Assembly (NCBI RefSeq): GCF_002127325.2
Contig: NC_035434.2
Location: 75,467,262-75,531,261, forward strand
Length of the DNA: 64,000 nucleotides
Direction of reading: 5' to 3'
Source of the DNA: Helianthus annuus
Taxonomy: Eukaryota; Streptophyta; Magnoliopsida; Asterales; Asteraceae
Part shown: piece by piece, positions 1 through 9,813 of the stretch
How the letters are laid out: each line of letters begins with the position of its first letter
How positions within the stretch are numbered: position 1 is the stretch's first letter
Position numbers and translations under genes: made by a program
Notes under the pieces: model-generated
Database searches by the model: none
What the model was told of the DNA's origin: nothing
Seen by the model: the letters and a program-made list of their open reading frames with translations, nothing else

Positions 1-1
1 C

Positions 2-2911
2 CAAGCGAACAGATACTTACGTAAAAAGTACTTTGCCTTTTTAGCCCACGTAGTGGAAGAAAAGGGCAAGGGAAAATGCGTAAGCGATGTTCCAGTGGTG
101 TGTGATTTCCCAGAAGTTTTCCCTGAGGATTTACCTGGTCCTCCTCCTCCTCGGTCAGTTGACTTTCGTATCGACCTTGTGCCTGGTGCAACTCCTGTTG
201 CACGAGCTCCCTATCGCCTTGCACCATCTGAGATGCAAGAGCTTTCCAGCCAACTCCAGGAGCTTCTTGACAAGGGTTTCATTCGACCCAGTACCTCTCC
301 TTGGGGTGCTCCTGTTCTATTCGTTAAAAAGAAAGATGGTTCATTTCGAATGTGTATCGATTATCGAGAGCTCAACAAGCTCACTATCAAAAATCGATAT
401 CCACTACCTCGCATTGACGACCTCTTTGATCAACTCCAAGGTGCAAGTTATTTCTCCAAGATCGATCTTCGATCTGGCTATCACCAACTTCGTGTCCTCG
501 AAGAGGATATCCCAAAAACCGCTTTTCGAACGCGCTATGGACACTACGAGTTCGTGGTCATGCCTTTTGGTCTGACTAACGCGCCTGCCGTGTTCATGGA
601 TTTGATGAATCGTGTTTGCAAACCTTATCTAGATCGATTCGTAATTGTCTTCATTGATGACATTCTAATTTATTCTAAATCTCGAGTCGATCACGAGCGT
701 CCTTTACGTCTCATACTCGAACTTTTGCGAAGTGAACGTTTATACGCAAAGTTCTCAAAGTGTGAATTCTGGATCAAGGAAGTCCAATTCCTTGGACATG
801 TCGTCAGCGAAAAAGGTATTCATGTCGACCCTGCTAAAATTGAAGCAGTCAAAAGTTGGATCGCACCTAAAAACCCATCAGAAATTCGTTCATTCCTAGG
901 ATTGGCGGGTTACTACCGTCGATTCATCTCGAATTTTTCTAAGATAGTTGTTCCTCTCACTATGTTGACCCAAAAGGAAAAACCTTTGTTTTGGAGTCAC
1001 GAGCAGGAAGAAGCTTTTCAAACCCTCAAGGACATGCTTTGCAATGCTCCTATCTTAACCCTACCTGACGGAAATGATGACTTCGTAGTATATTGCGATG
1101 CGTCAAATCGTGGTCTTGGTTGCGTCCTTATGCAACGAGGCAAGGTCATTGCATACGCTTCTCGCCAATTAAATATTCATGAGAAAAATTACACTACTCA
1201 CGATCTTGAACTTGGTGCTGTCGTCTTCGCATTAAAAATATGGCGTCACTATCTATATGTTACGAAATGTGTTGTATACACTGACCACAAAAGTCTACAA
1301 CATATCTTCAATCAAAAAGAACTAAATATGCGTCAACGTCGTTGGGTGGAATTACTTAACGACTATGACTTCGAGATTCGCTACCATCCTGGAAAGGCGA
1401 ATGTCGTAGCTGATGCCCTGAGTCGTAAGGCTCATTCCTATCGTATGCGTTGTTTTCAAGTGTCAAGTGACCTTCACAATTGTATTCGTGAAGCACAGTT
1501 TGCGGCAGCTAACGAAGGAAGTCTGCTCGTCGAAATCCGTGGTGCCTCTATGGATCAACTTGTGACGAAGTCAGACGGACTTCAATATCATCTTAATCGC
1601 ATTTGGGTACCAAATCGCGACAATCTTCGTGAATTTATCATGAACGAGGCTCATAAGTCTAAATACTCAATACATCCTGGTGCTGATAAGATGTATCATG
1701 ATCTTCGAACATCTTATTGGTGGCCTGGTATGAAGAATGATATAGCCTTGTATGTCTCAAAATGTCTTACATGCTCGAAGGTTAAAGCAGAGCATCAGCA
1801 TCCCTCTGGTTTGCTCGAACAACCAGAAATTCCTGTTTGGAAGTGGGATAGTATTGCAATGGACTTTATAACTAAACTTCCTCGAACCTCATCTGGTAAT
1901 GATAGTATTTGGGTCATCGTTGATCGTTTGACCAAGTCAGCCCATTTCTTACCTATTCGGGAAGATTTCAAAGTTGAAAAACTTGCTTGAGTCTATACTG
2001 ATGAAATCATCTGTCGTCATGGCATACCTCGTGACATCATTTCAGACTGTGATGGTCGTTTCACGTCTCGCCTATGGCAAACTTTTCAATCAGCCATGGG
2101 TACTCATTTAAATCTTAGTACAGCCTTCCATCCTCAAACAGAAGGACAGACTGAGCGTACCATTCAAACTCTCGAAGATATGCTTCGATCCTGTGTCATT
2201 GACTTTGGTGGTAGTTGGGATGTGCATTTGCCTCTGGTCGAATTCTCGTACAATAACAGCTATCACTCCAGCATTCAAATGGCCCCATTCGAAGCGCTAT
2301 ATGGGCGAAAATGTCGATCACCAATCAGTTGGCACGAAATTGGTGATAAGCAATTTACTGGTCCTGAGCTTATTCAAGAAACCACAGACAAGATTCTTCA
2401 AATCCGTGACAATTTACTCAAGGCCAGGAATCGACAAAAGAGTTACACAGATAAAGGGCGCAAACCCATGGAATTCAATGTTGGGGATCAAGTATTACTT
2501 AAAGTATCTCCATGGAAAGGGGTTGTTCGATTCGGTAAAAAGGGTAAACTTGCCCCTTGTTACGTTGGACCTTTCAAAATCCTCGAACGAGTTGGCAAGG
2601 TAGCGTACTTGCTGGATCTACCACAGGAACTGAGTAACGTTCATCCAACATTTCACGTTTCAAATCTCAAGAAATGTCTAGCTGAAGAAGGACTTCATGT
2701 CCCAGTCGACGACTTGCAAATCAACGATACGCTTCATTTCGTGGAAAGACCAGTTGAAATTGTGGATCAAGGTACCAAGCAGCTCAGACGCAGCAAAATT
2801 CGCATTGTAAAAGTACGATGGGAAGGCAAGCGTGGTGCTGAGTTCACTTGGGAACTAAAAAGTGACATGATGGCAAAGTATCCACATCTCTTCGATCAGT
2901 CTTCTTCTTAA
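2..2911 (+). pseudogene. pol: Gypsy-1 pol: RT-RNase H-integrase-chromodomain, one nonsense codon
   Basis: The frame is open from base 2, so this is the C-terminal part of a polyprotein and the real start is outside the window. RT has the [12 protein letters not shown] block near 350 and the catalytic FIDD at 650-661. RNase H follows (YCDAS near 1090, YTDHKSL near 1280). Integrase has an HHCC zinc finger near 1650-1800, MDF near 1860 and [11 protein letters not shown] near 2130. The C-terminal tail (about 2700-2900) is chromodomain-like. One in-frame TGA at 1988-1990 splits the frame, and reading resumes in phase with normal integrase sequence to TAA at 2909-2911. CGA-to-TGA would be a C-to-T change at CpG. 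No other break is seen. A protein made here would lack most of the integrase core. Confidence 0.9.
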
Positions 2912-2912
2912 G

Positions 2913-2946
2913 ATTTCGAGGACGAAACCTCCTAAAGTAGGGGAGA
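2913..2946 (+). promoter_or_regulatory. Gypsy-1 pre-PPT palindrome and polypurine tract
   Basis: Just after the pol stop is an interrupted palindrome (ATTTCG-AGGA-CGAAAC, 2913-2928). The purine-rich AAAGTAGGGGAGA (2934-2946) ends one base before the LTR. The purine tract is the expected plus-strand DNA primer. A related palindrome precedes the tract in every gypsy element in this window. Confidence 0.75.
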
Positions 2947-3383
2947 CTGTAACGCCTCGCATTTTCAATCTTTCCATTTTTGGCAAGTCGACTTGTACTT
3001 TCTATTTTTGTAATTTGTACCTTTGTGGTATTTGGTTTCATTCCCAAATTGTACTCGAGACTTGAAATCATAATGAAACTGCATTATTTTATTCATATTT
3101 GTGTTGGAATACTATGTATTGTCAAACAATTAAAAACATGTCAAACTATGTTAAACACGTAAAAACAGTGAAAATACATATTAATCTCAGCTCTCAAATT
3201 GATCATTGCCAAGAGATTACCCTAAACCGTACAAAAACCGGGAATTTATACGGTAAAAATATCAAAATTGGGTTAAAATAATTTTTATATTATTTTGTTA
3301 ATATTTTAAATAAGTAAACTAATAATTAAAATTAAATAAATAAATATTTTAAACTGAATTTTTAATGATTTTTTGATTATTTT

Positions 3384-3486
3384 GGTTAGTTAAACTAACC
3401 TGGTTAGCTAAATCCTGGTTAAATCAGCTAACCAGGTTAATTTTATCAAAGGACAGCACTAACTGAGTTAGAAAACTCAGTTAGTG
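3384..3486. other. Cluster of three palindromes built from GGTTAG/CTAACC
   Basis: Three inverted repeats lie within about 100 bp. At 3384-3400 there is an 8-bp arm pair around one base. At 3396-3409 and 3426-3439 a 14-bp perfect stem (TAACCTGGTTAGCT) has a 16-nt loop. At 3457-3469 and 3474-3486 a 13-bp perfect stem (CACTAACTGAGTT) has a 4-nt loop. They lie upstream of the TATA box, so probably in U3. Confidence 0.75.
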
Positions 3487-3557
3487 ACTAACCCAGTTAG
3501 TTAAAAAAAATGTAGTAAAAAGAGGGGGGGGTCTCCTGGGTGAGAACCGGCCCCCTT

Positions 3558-3610
3558 GGGATCGAACTTGCGTCGCTTCGCTCACAAACACACGCACTTA
3601 CCACTCGACC
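3558..3610 (-). promoter_or_regulatory. tRNA-like Pol III A-box/B-box module in the Gypsy-1 LTR
   Basis: Read on the minus strand, GGTCGAGTGGTAAGT (3596-3610) resembles a class-II tRNA A box, and CAAGTTCGATCCC (3558-3570) resembles the B box (GGTTCGANNCC) with one change. The boxes are about 25-35 nt apart, as in tRNA genes and SINE heads. There is no plausible acceptor stem or complete cloverleaf, so this is not called a tRNA gene. It may be a captured SINE head or chance resemblance. Confidence 0.4.
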
Positions 3611-3786
3611 GGGCATGCCTCATCCGACAGATATCGTAATTTAATTGCATTTAACAACTAATTAATTTCGCTGAAATTAAATAAAAAAAAAATCAAACCG
3701 CCAAACCTGATCGTCTTCTCCGACTTTGAATTAGTGACCGGAAAGCTTGTGACCTTTCCTGTTCGTAACCTACGACCTACATCCCC

Positions 3787-3795
3787 TTTATAAAA
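3787..3795 (+). promoter_or_regulatory. TATA box of Gypsy-1 LTR
   Basis: TTTATAAAA lies in an otherwise GC-richer stretch of the LTR, about 840 bp from its start, with pyrimidine-rich sequence downstream. It is the best Pol II TATA candidate on the element's strand. Confidence 0.5.
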
Positions 3796-4021
3796 CGATC
3801 AAACCTCAAACATAATCGTTCCTTTCACTCTCGACCCCCCAAGCAAACCGAAACCGACTCGCACTTTCGTTCACACCTTCGCCGGAAGAACTACACCACC
3901 ACCGGAGCCACCACCTTCGCCGGAGTTCACCGTTAATCGCCACCGCGTGTTCGCTGTCCGTCACTGTCGATTCCGGTACCGATTTCGTTTCCGTTTTCCT
4001 ATTCTTTTACGTTGTAGTTCT

Positions 4022-4033
4022 GTATTATTATTA

Positions 4034-4077
<44 letters not shown>

Positions 4078-4700
4078 ATTATTATTATTTATTATTATTA
4101 TTAGATTATTAATATTATTATTATAATCTTTATTTATTTATCTATATTAATAATAATCAGATTTATTTAATGATATTAAACAAATATATTATTACTACAA
4201 TATTATTAAAATAATTCAGAATAATTATTATTATTTATGTTTAACAGATTTATAAATATAATCAGAATTTTTATGAATTTATTAATATTAATATCAGAAT
4301 ATACATTTATCAGATTTATTTATATAAATATAAAATCAGAATTTTTATTTTATAATTAATCAGAATTATTATCAACTTATTATTTTATTTAAATCAAAAT
4401 TATTATTTTATATAATAATCAGATTTATTTTTAGATTTTCAGAATTATTATATAAAATCAGAATTATTAAATCACAGAATTATTATTTAAATAATCCGAA
4501 TTATTATTTTATAGTAATCAGAATTATTATTATTCTACATATATCAGAATTATTATTTTGAATATATATTAATCAGAAATTATTATCTATATAATCCAGA
4601 ATTTTAGTAGTAATATTTATAATATATTGGTAAAATCAGAAACATTATATACAAATCAGTATTATTATATTCACTTATTTATAAAATAAATTTGACATTA
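4022..4700. repeat. ATT microsatellite and degenerate TCAGAATTATTA repeat
   Basis: Near-perfect ATT/TTA triplets run from about 4022 to 4115. They pass into about 550 bp of very AT-rich sequence in which TCAGAATTATTA-like words recur with TTTATATA spacers. It lies in the Gypsy-1 LTR between the TATA box and the candidate intron. It looks like an expanded, decayed microsatellite and has no coding potential. Confidence 0.75.
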
Positions 4701-4913
4701 TTAAATACAAACTATAAAAAAAATGATGAGACATATGATTATTATTTTAGAAATGTTAATATTATTCTATAAATGCCTTGTTATTTAAATAATCTCTAAA
4801 TTCCCAATAATTAACAAATCCTCAAAATTAATAGGGTAAATCTCTTGTGCACATCCTCTTGGACAATCCCTTGATTCTTAATCTTTTCCAAGAAAAACGC
4901 AACGCAGCCTAAG

Positions 4914-5398
4914 GTGAGTATACATGACCCATTTTCTATTTTATCACATTTTGGGTGCTGTATGCATTTCTATATCAAACACACTATGTTAAACATTTTT
5001 GCACCCTCAATCCACATTTCATGTGAATCTATTTGACTCATGTTAATCACGTTATGCTACTGTTAAACATTTATGACTGTGTGTTCATTAACTTTGCAAG
5101 CCTCTCCTAACAATGGCAGCGCTGTAGGTTGAGAAACGCCCCTCCCATAATATTATGGGTATTGTTAGGTTTATTCTATGTTACTCATTTACCACCCTTC
5201 TAGGGTTAGGCTATGTTAATTGCGTTAAACTTTGGTTTGAACACATAGATTTCATCGTTACGAGTATAACGGTTAATATGAAATCATATAGTCACGTGGA
5301 CTTGAGCATGTTAATCTATTTCAAACATATTATACTATTATCAAACTTGTATACTCGCCAACATGTTTTGTTGACTCTTTTTTAAATGCATACTGCAG
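4914..5398 (+). other. Candidate intron within Gypsy-1 LTR (485 nt)
   Basis: The donor is AAG|GTGAGTAT at 4914. The acceptor is a T-rich run ending ATACTGCAG|GAT at 5398. The segment is downstream of the TATA box, so it should be in the transcribed R-U5 leader. Similarly placed GTGAGT...CAG pairs occur in the Outer, Gypsy-C and Gypsy-B LTRs. Splicing is inferred from sequence only. Confidence 0.45.
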
Positions 5399-5618
5399 GA
5401 TGAGGAAGTCAAGATTTGAAGAAATGAATAGGATGGCCTAGAAACCCACTTTTGAAATAAACTATGCTTAATGTTTGTTATTTCCTTTTATGACAATGTA
5501 TGCAACATTGCAATTTTAATAAATGAAATTTAATTATATTGTCACATGTAGTGTTATGATGTTTTGAGCAATTTGTTCGTCTCATCCCGATGTTTCCGCC
5601 ATCGGTTGGGGTGTGACA

Positions 5619-7364
5619 CTCAGCTCTTCTTCTTTTCTCAGCTTTCGCTTCTTCCTTCAATCTCTCTTCCTCTTCTGCCTCTTCTCTATTTCTTCTTCGT
5701 TTTTCTTCAGCAGCTTCCATGACTTTTCTGCACCTTTCTGCACATTTCAAATCATAAGCATTAGCAAAGAAAGCATGAGAAATGTTTTTGGACATCTCTT
5801 TGGCCATAAGATCTTGATCTGGACAAAAATCATCCCAAGTAAAACCTTCTGCCAACTTCTCATCATCTTGTTCAGCCAAACACACTTTGCTGTCTTTTGG
5901 AAGATACTTATCCCAGGTAAAATTATCATATTTTCCCTGACTAACAACACATGCTCTTTTCGAATTATCCATCACATCCCTCCCATGAGCTGTTTGTGCC
6001 TGCTGCTGTGCTGGTGGTGTGATTTGATGATAAATAGCCTTCTTGTGATAGTCATTGTTTCCGAAAGGATTCTAGGCACCAGTAGCTTCACGGTTTTTGC
6101 ACTCCCTCTTGAAATGCCCCTTCTCCCTACAACGAAAACACGTAACTTTAGATTTATCAAAACCTAAAGCTGAAACGTTTGCATCACGAAAATCATCACG
6201 GCCGGTAATTTGTTTAAACTTTTCAGCACGTCTCATCACACTCGCCATACACCATTTTATATCCATCAATTCCATTTCCTCAGCATCAATTTGATCGTAA
6301 TCCTCTTTCGTGGGCATTGGATTTCTGATCTTTCCTGCAACAAAACAACTATAAGACTCTAAAATCATCCCTAACAAAGACATTTGATTTTTTTGCAATG
6401 TCTTCAGTGTAGTCTTGATCATTTTCAAGGCTTAACACAATGTTACACTGAAGTTTTCTACCATTCTTTGTTACAGAAATGTTAGGATCATATGATGAAA
6501 ATCTTGTGCTGTTAGATCCTTGAGATGCTTTCTTTTCAGGAGAATCTTTAACACTGTAAACAGTTTCGATCTTTGGAGAATACTTTGTAGAATCAGTAAC
6601 ACCACTTTTGTAGTACAAACTTATATCCTGTTCCCCATCATAATTCTTCATCCTAGCTATCTTCCTCTGCTCCATCTCCTAAGCTTCAAGATGCTTTATG
6701 AAATCTCCAGTGTCATTTTCTTATAATCTGCTTTGTTTGCCCGCAGCATCATCAGAAATGTTCCCCAAGTTTCATATGGTAATGCATCTGCAAGTTTTTC
6801 AATTAATTCATTAGTATCTTTCTTAACACCAAGTTTTGTCATATTTCTAACCAAGTTACAATATCTATCAATAATTTGCTTCGTATTTTCATTTTTCAAT
6901 CCTCGAAACAAATCAAATTCCTTTTTCATGAGAGACATTTTATTTCTGAGCATATCATCACTTCCGGTAAACTTTGCTTCCAGCTCTGTACAAATAGAAT
7001 ACGCAGTTCCATCATGTTGAAGCAGTATCAGAATATCTTCTTTTATAGCTTGCTGAAGAAGACTCACCATCAATTTCTCATCACGATATTTCTTTTTATC
7101 TGCAGTACTCATCTCTCTAAGTGTTAATGGAGTACCATTCACAACATCATTATTTGTGGGTTTGACATATGGCTCTTCAGTGTGTTCCCACGCATCTAGA
7201 TGATAAGCCTCGACCCAGTTTCCAAAACGTTCTGACCACACATTATAATCATCAATATCCATAAGTTTAGGTGGCTTCTGAGACGTTCCGGTTTCATTTT
7301 CAATCAAAGCACTTTGTGTCACTGAAATCGGGCTAGCAAATGCGTTATAGAATTCGTTGTCCAT
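5619..7364 (-). pseudogene. gag: Copia-A gag, fragmented and truncated by Gypsy-1
   Basis: The likely start is the ATG at 7364 (MDNEFYNAF), downstream of a longer ATG-open stretch that runs into the motif array. The first segment to 6696 is a UBN2-type copia capsid domain (KPPKLMDIDDYNVW; LMKKEFDLFRGLKNE). Stops and frame changes follow near 6696, 6349 and 6072. A CX2CX4HX4C zinc knuckle (CFRCREKGHFKREC) lies near 6110-6150. A charged, Lys/Glu/Arg-rich helix-forming tail ends at the Gypsy-1 junction after 5619. No intact product is possible. Its closest relative in the window is Copia-1 gag. Confidence 0.85.
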
Positions 7365-7424
7365 CGTTTTAAATGTCCAAATATCACAAAAATTCCAAAA
7401 CTTATACAAACTGTTCAAAAGAGC

Positions 7425-7737
7425 GAACTATCACAAAAGCGAACCAACAAATGTTCCAAAAAGCGAACCACAAGTGTTGTATGAGCGAACCACAAATTTG
7501 ACTTTTGGAGCGAACCAGACAAATGTCAAATGAGCGAACCAGAAAGTAGCACTCTTGAGCGAACCAGAAACTGTCACTGGAGCGGACCACACTAAAAACT
7601 TGCACAATGAGCGAATCAACCTTGTACTTTTGAGCGAACCTAACCCAAAGTAAATGTCCACAAGAGCGAACCAGATATATGTTTTGGAGCGAACCGGATT
7701 GCTGATGTCACCTTTGTGCGAGAATGTTCGAGCGAAC
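7425..7737. repeat. Array of about 13 GAGCGAACC motifs in the Copia-A leader
   Basis: The word AGCGAACC(A) recurs about 13 times in roughly 310 bp, separated by unique 13-34-nt spacers, with single-base variants (AGCGGACC, AGCGAATC). It lies between gag and the primer-binding site. The same word occurs several times in the Copia-A LTR (8110-8300). Small open frames over it are by-products of the repeat. Confidence 0.85.
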
Positions 7738-7919
7738 CCCCTAAAAATTAGCTTTCTAGATCGATTTTAGTTCTGAAATCTTCAAGGATTTATTAGTTCA
7801 TGATTTCGAGTGCACTGTGTGATTTTGATCCGATTTTACCGTGAAAAATTTTGAAAAAAATGAAGAAAGTGTAGAAAATCAGAAGAAATGCAGCTAAAAT
7901 GGCAAGAACTCCTCCTCCT
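7738..7919 (-). other. Copia-A leader between motif array and PBS
   Basis: Untranslated leader with no recognisable gene. It is AT-rich and leads into the primer-binding site. A small open frame (64 codons, 7793-7987) crosses the PBS and LTR boundary and is not considered real. Confidence 0.6.
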
Positions 7920-7933
7920 GAGCTCTGATACCA
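7920..7933 (-). promoter_or_regulatory. Copia-A primer-binding site (tRNA-iMet)
   Basis: On the minus strand, TGGTATCAGAGCTC lies 2 nt from the LTR edge and matches the 3' end of plant initiator-Met tRNA. It marks the 5' LTR/leader boundary. Confidence 0.85.
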
Positions 7934-7935
7934 AT

Positions 7936-8389
7936 TGTAGGATCGTTCTCGGCCCTGTTTGAGTCGATCAGAGAAGTTTTTATCCAAATCAAGAGGCGGA
8001 AACTAATGATTCAGTTCTATTCTAGCTATATTCACTTTAAACTTGTTGTATTATTGATATTGAACGCGAATACAAGGTTTGACAGCACTTCAGCAGCATG
8101 CCCTATATATAGCTGGTTCGCTCATCACACACTCCCCTATATATAGCTTAGTTGGGTTCGCTTATATGGACAGCCATATAAGCGAACCAGTCCCATGTAC
8201 ATATAGGCGATCCATACAAGACCATAAGAGCGAACCTAGACCTACATAGTGACATATAAGCGGACCTAGGACATGTATGCATAAGCGAACCTATACAATT
8301 CACTATTTCTAGGTTTCCATGTCATTTCCGATCTGTCTAACTCTAAGACTCGATGTAAGACGTAGTCAGCAGACGTAAGTGCACCAACA
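7936..8389 (-). repeat. Copia-A 5' LTR (454 bp)
   Basis: It begins TGTAGGATCG and ends CACCAACA as read on the plus strand. It contains two identical TATA boxes in minus orientation and several AGCGAACC words. The partner LTR is outside the window. Confidence 0.85.
8103..8146 (-). promoter_or_regulatory. Twin TATA boxes in Copia-A LTR
   Basis: The self-complementary CTATATATAG occurs at 8103-8112 and 8137-8146, 34 bp apart, each next to a CCCC run on the plus strand. Read on the element's strand these are good plant TATA boxes, suggesting two alternative starts or a local duplication. Confidence 0.6.
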
Positions 8390-9269
8390 TTTGTCCCATT
8401 AAACAACCCAAATGTCATACCAAAATGTTAGCATGTTTTATGAAAATAATGAACTAAGTATGCAACAAATGAACATACATAGCATGAAATGTAATGTAAA
8501 ACAATGTACCAAGTATGCATTAAATGGACATACATAACGTGAAAGGTAATGTGAAACAATGTACTAAGTATGCACTAAATGGACATACATAGCAAAAACA
8601 TAATGAAATCATGTACTATAAGTGTACTAATGAACATAACAAGCATATGATATGAAAACATGGAAAGCATGAAAGTAACAAGTAGGCACATGTGTTTCAC
8701 CCCAAAATATTTGAAAAATAGTAAAAGAGGGGACTTTGTACTCACTTGAGATTGCTCAATAGTCTATGGATAACCACCAAGCAATGCTAGAAAGATCACG
8801 GAAATCAAACGGCACCTAATATAGGTAACTACGTTAATAAACGGACTTAAATCGGAGGATCAGATAAAATGTGGTTTCGTGAACAAAATGAGTGTAAGAA
8901 CTTATATAATATGGTTTAACAAAGCCTACATTCTAAAACGGAACCTATCCTATGTGCTTATGACCCATTTTGACCCATTTAGGTACCTTACGCTACTTTA
9001 ACGCGTCGTTTGCGTAAAACGCGTTCGGACCGCCTAACTAGTCCTATGACAAGTAAAATATGCCTTAAAATGTCTAATAATATTGCCTAATCAGTTTAGA
9101 TGTCAAAATTTATGTTACATATGCTTAAAATGAATTTTGGCGTAAAAAAGGCATTTTGGTCATTTTTCCTAAGGCATATAATTATCTATCATACAACTAA
9201 GTAGACTAAGTGACCATAAAGTATAAGCTCGGAAGGTTATTCCTTATGCAACTATGTCACAAAATGTGT

Positions 9270-9653
9270 TTGGTCGAATCCTAATGATTGACCAAATGGG
9301 TCGGGTTCGAAAGTCTAAGTGGTTGTAGACCGCTTATCTTACGACCCTATATAAGCACTAAACCTAAAGTGACGAGTTAAACATATTAAAACATGTTTTA
9401 CGAGGTTTGAAAACAAGTTTGGTATCAAAACAAAGGGTCTTGATACCCAAGGATAGTTTGGTCGCAAAATACGCAAGAATACGCATTTTGACCGAAACTA
9501 CGACTCGTCACTATGCCTAAATAACGTGGTAATCAGTAGGTATAGTCACAAAGGACTATGACCATCGTGATTACGCTCACGTTGCAATGTTCAAACGAAC
9601 TTCGTGTTGACCAGAAACTGGTCAGAGCTGAAAGTCAAACACTGTTTGACTTT
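9270..9653 (-). other. Hairpin array in Gypsy-B' LTR
   Basis: This is the counterpart of the Gypsy-B array. Examples are GACCAG-AAA-CTGGTC (9609-9623), a 10-bp stem AAAGTCAAAC/GTTTGACTTT with a 3-nt loop (9631-9653), and GGTATCAA/TTGATACC (9421-9447). Some stems keep pairing through G-U pairs relative to Gypsy-B; others are weakened. Confidence 0.6.
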
Positions 9654-9803
9654 TACGCTTAAAAACGCATAAAAGAACGAAAGAAGCTTGCAAGAGGTCC
9701 AAGCTATGAAGGTTTTGATCTAGAATTCTCAAGTATGAAGCAAAGAAGCTTCAACTTAGAGAAAATGGCCAGATTAAAGGTGAGCTTGGTTTGAAAAGTT
9801 TGG

Positions 9804-9813
9804 TGTTTATATA
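9804..9813 (-). promoter_or_regulatory. TATA box of Gypsy-B' LTR
   Basis: CTATATAAAC on the minus strand, in the same relative place as the Gypsy-B TATA box and just upstream of the hairpin array on the element's strand. Confidence 0.5.

Larger units (their letters stand above)
1..5618 (+). mobile_element. Gypsy-1: Ty3/gypsy chromovirus (Tekay-like), 3' part
   Basis: This is the right-hand part of a plus-strand Ty3/gypsy retrotransposon whose 5' LTR, gag and protease lie left of the window. Visible in order are RT, RNase H, integrase, chromodomain-like tail, polypurine tract and a complete 3' LTR (2948-5618) that starts TGTAACG and ends TGTGACA. At 5619 the sequence switches to a minus-strand copia gag reading frame, so the element sits inside Copia-A. 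The target-site duplication cannot be checked because the left end is missing. The Tekay/Del assignment rests on domain order and the chromodomain tail. Confidence 0.9.
2948..5618 (+). repeat. Gypsy-1 3' LTR (2,671 bp)
   Basis: It starts TGTAACG after the polypurine tract and ends TGTGACA at the junction with copia gag. It is AT-rich and has no gene. Inside are a cluster of GGTTAG-type hairpins, a tRNA-like A-box/B-box module on the minus strand, a TATA box, an ATT microsatellite with a long AT-rich degenerate repeat, and a candidate intron (4914-5398). Confidence 0.85.
5619..8389 (-). mobile_element. Copia-A: Ty1/copia element (minus strand), 5' part
   Basis: On the minus strand this shows a 5' LTR (7936-8389), an initiator-Met tRNA primer-binding site (7920-7933), a leader with short tandem motifs, and a broken gag cut at 5619 by Gypsy-1. 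The rest of gag, pol and the 3' LTR would lie left of the window. The right LTR end abuts sequence homologous to the Gypsy-B LTR, so Copia-A inserted into Gypsy-B'. The expected target duplicate on the right is TTTGT (8390-8394); its partner is not visible. Confidence 0.85.

Noticed and set aside
3558..3610. tRNA gene
   Set aside because: Only A- and B-box-like words; no acceptor stem or complete cloverleaf could be drawn.
7425..7737. CRISPR-like array (short repeats with unique spacers)
   Set aside because: Plant retrotransposon context, 8-9-bp degenerate words, irregular spacers, no cas genes.
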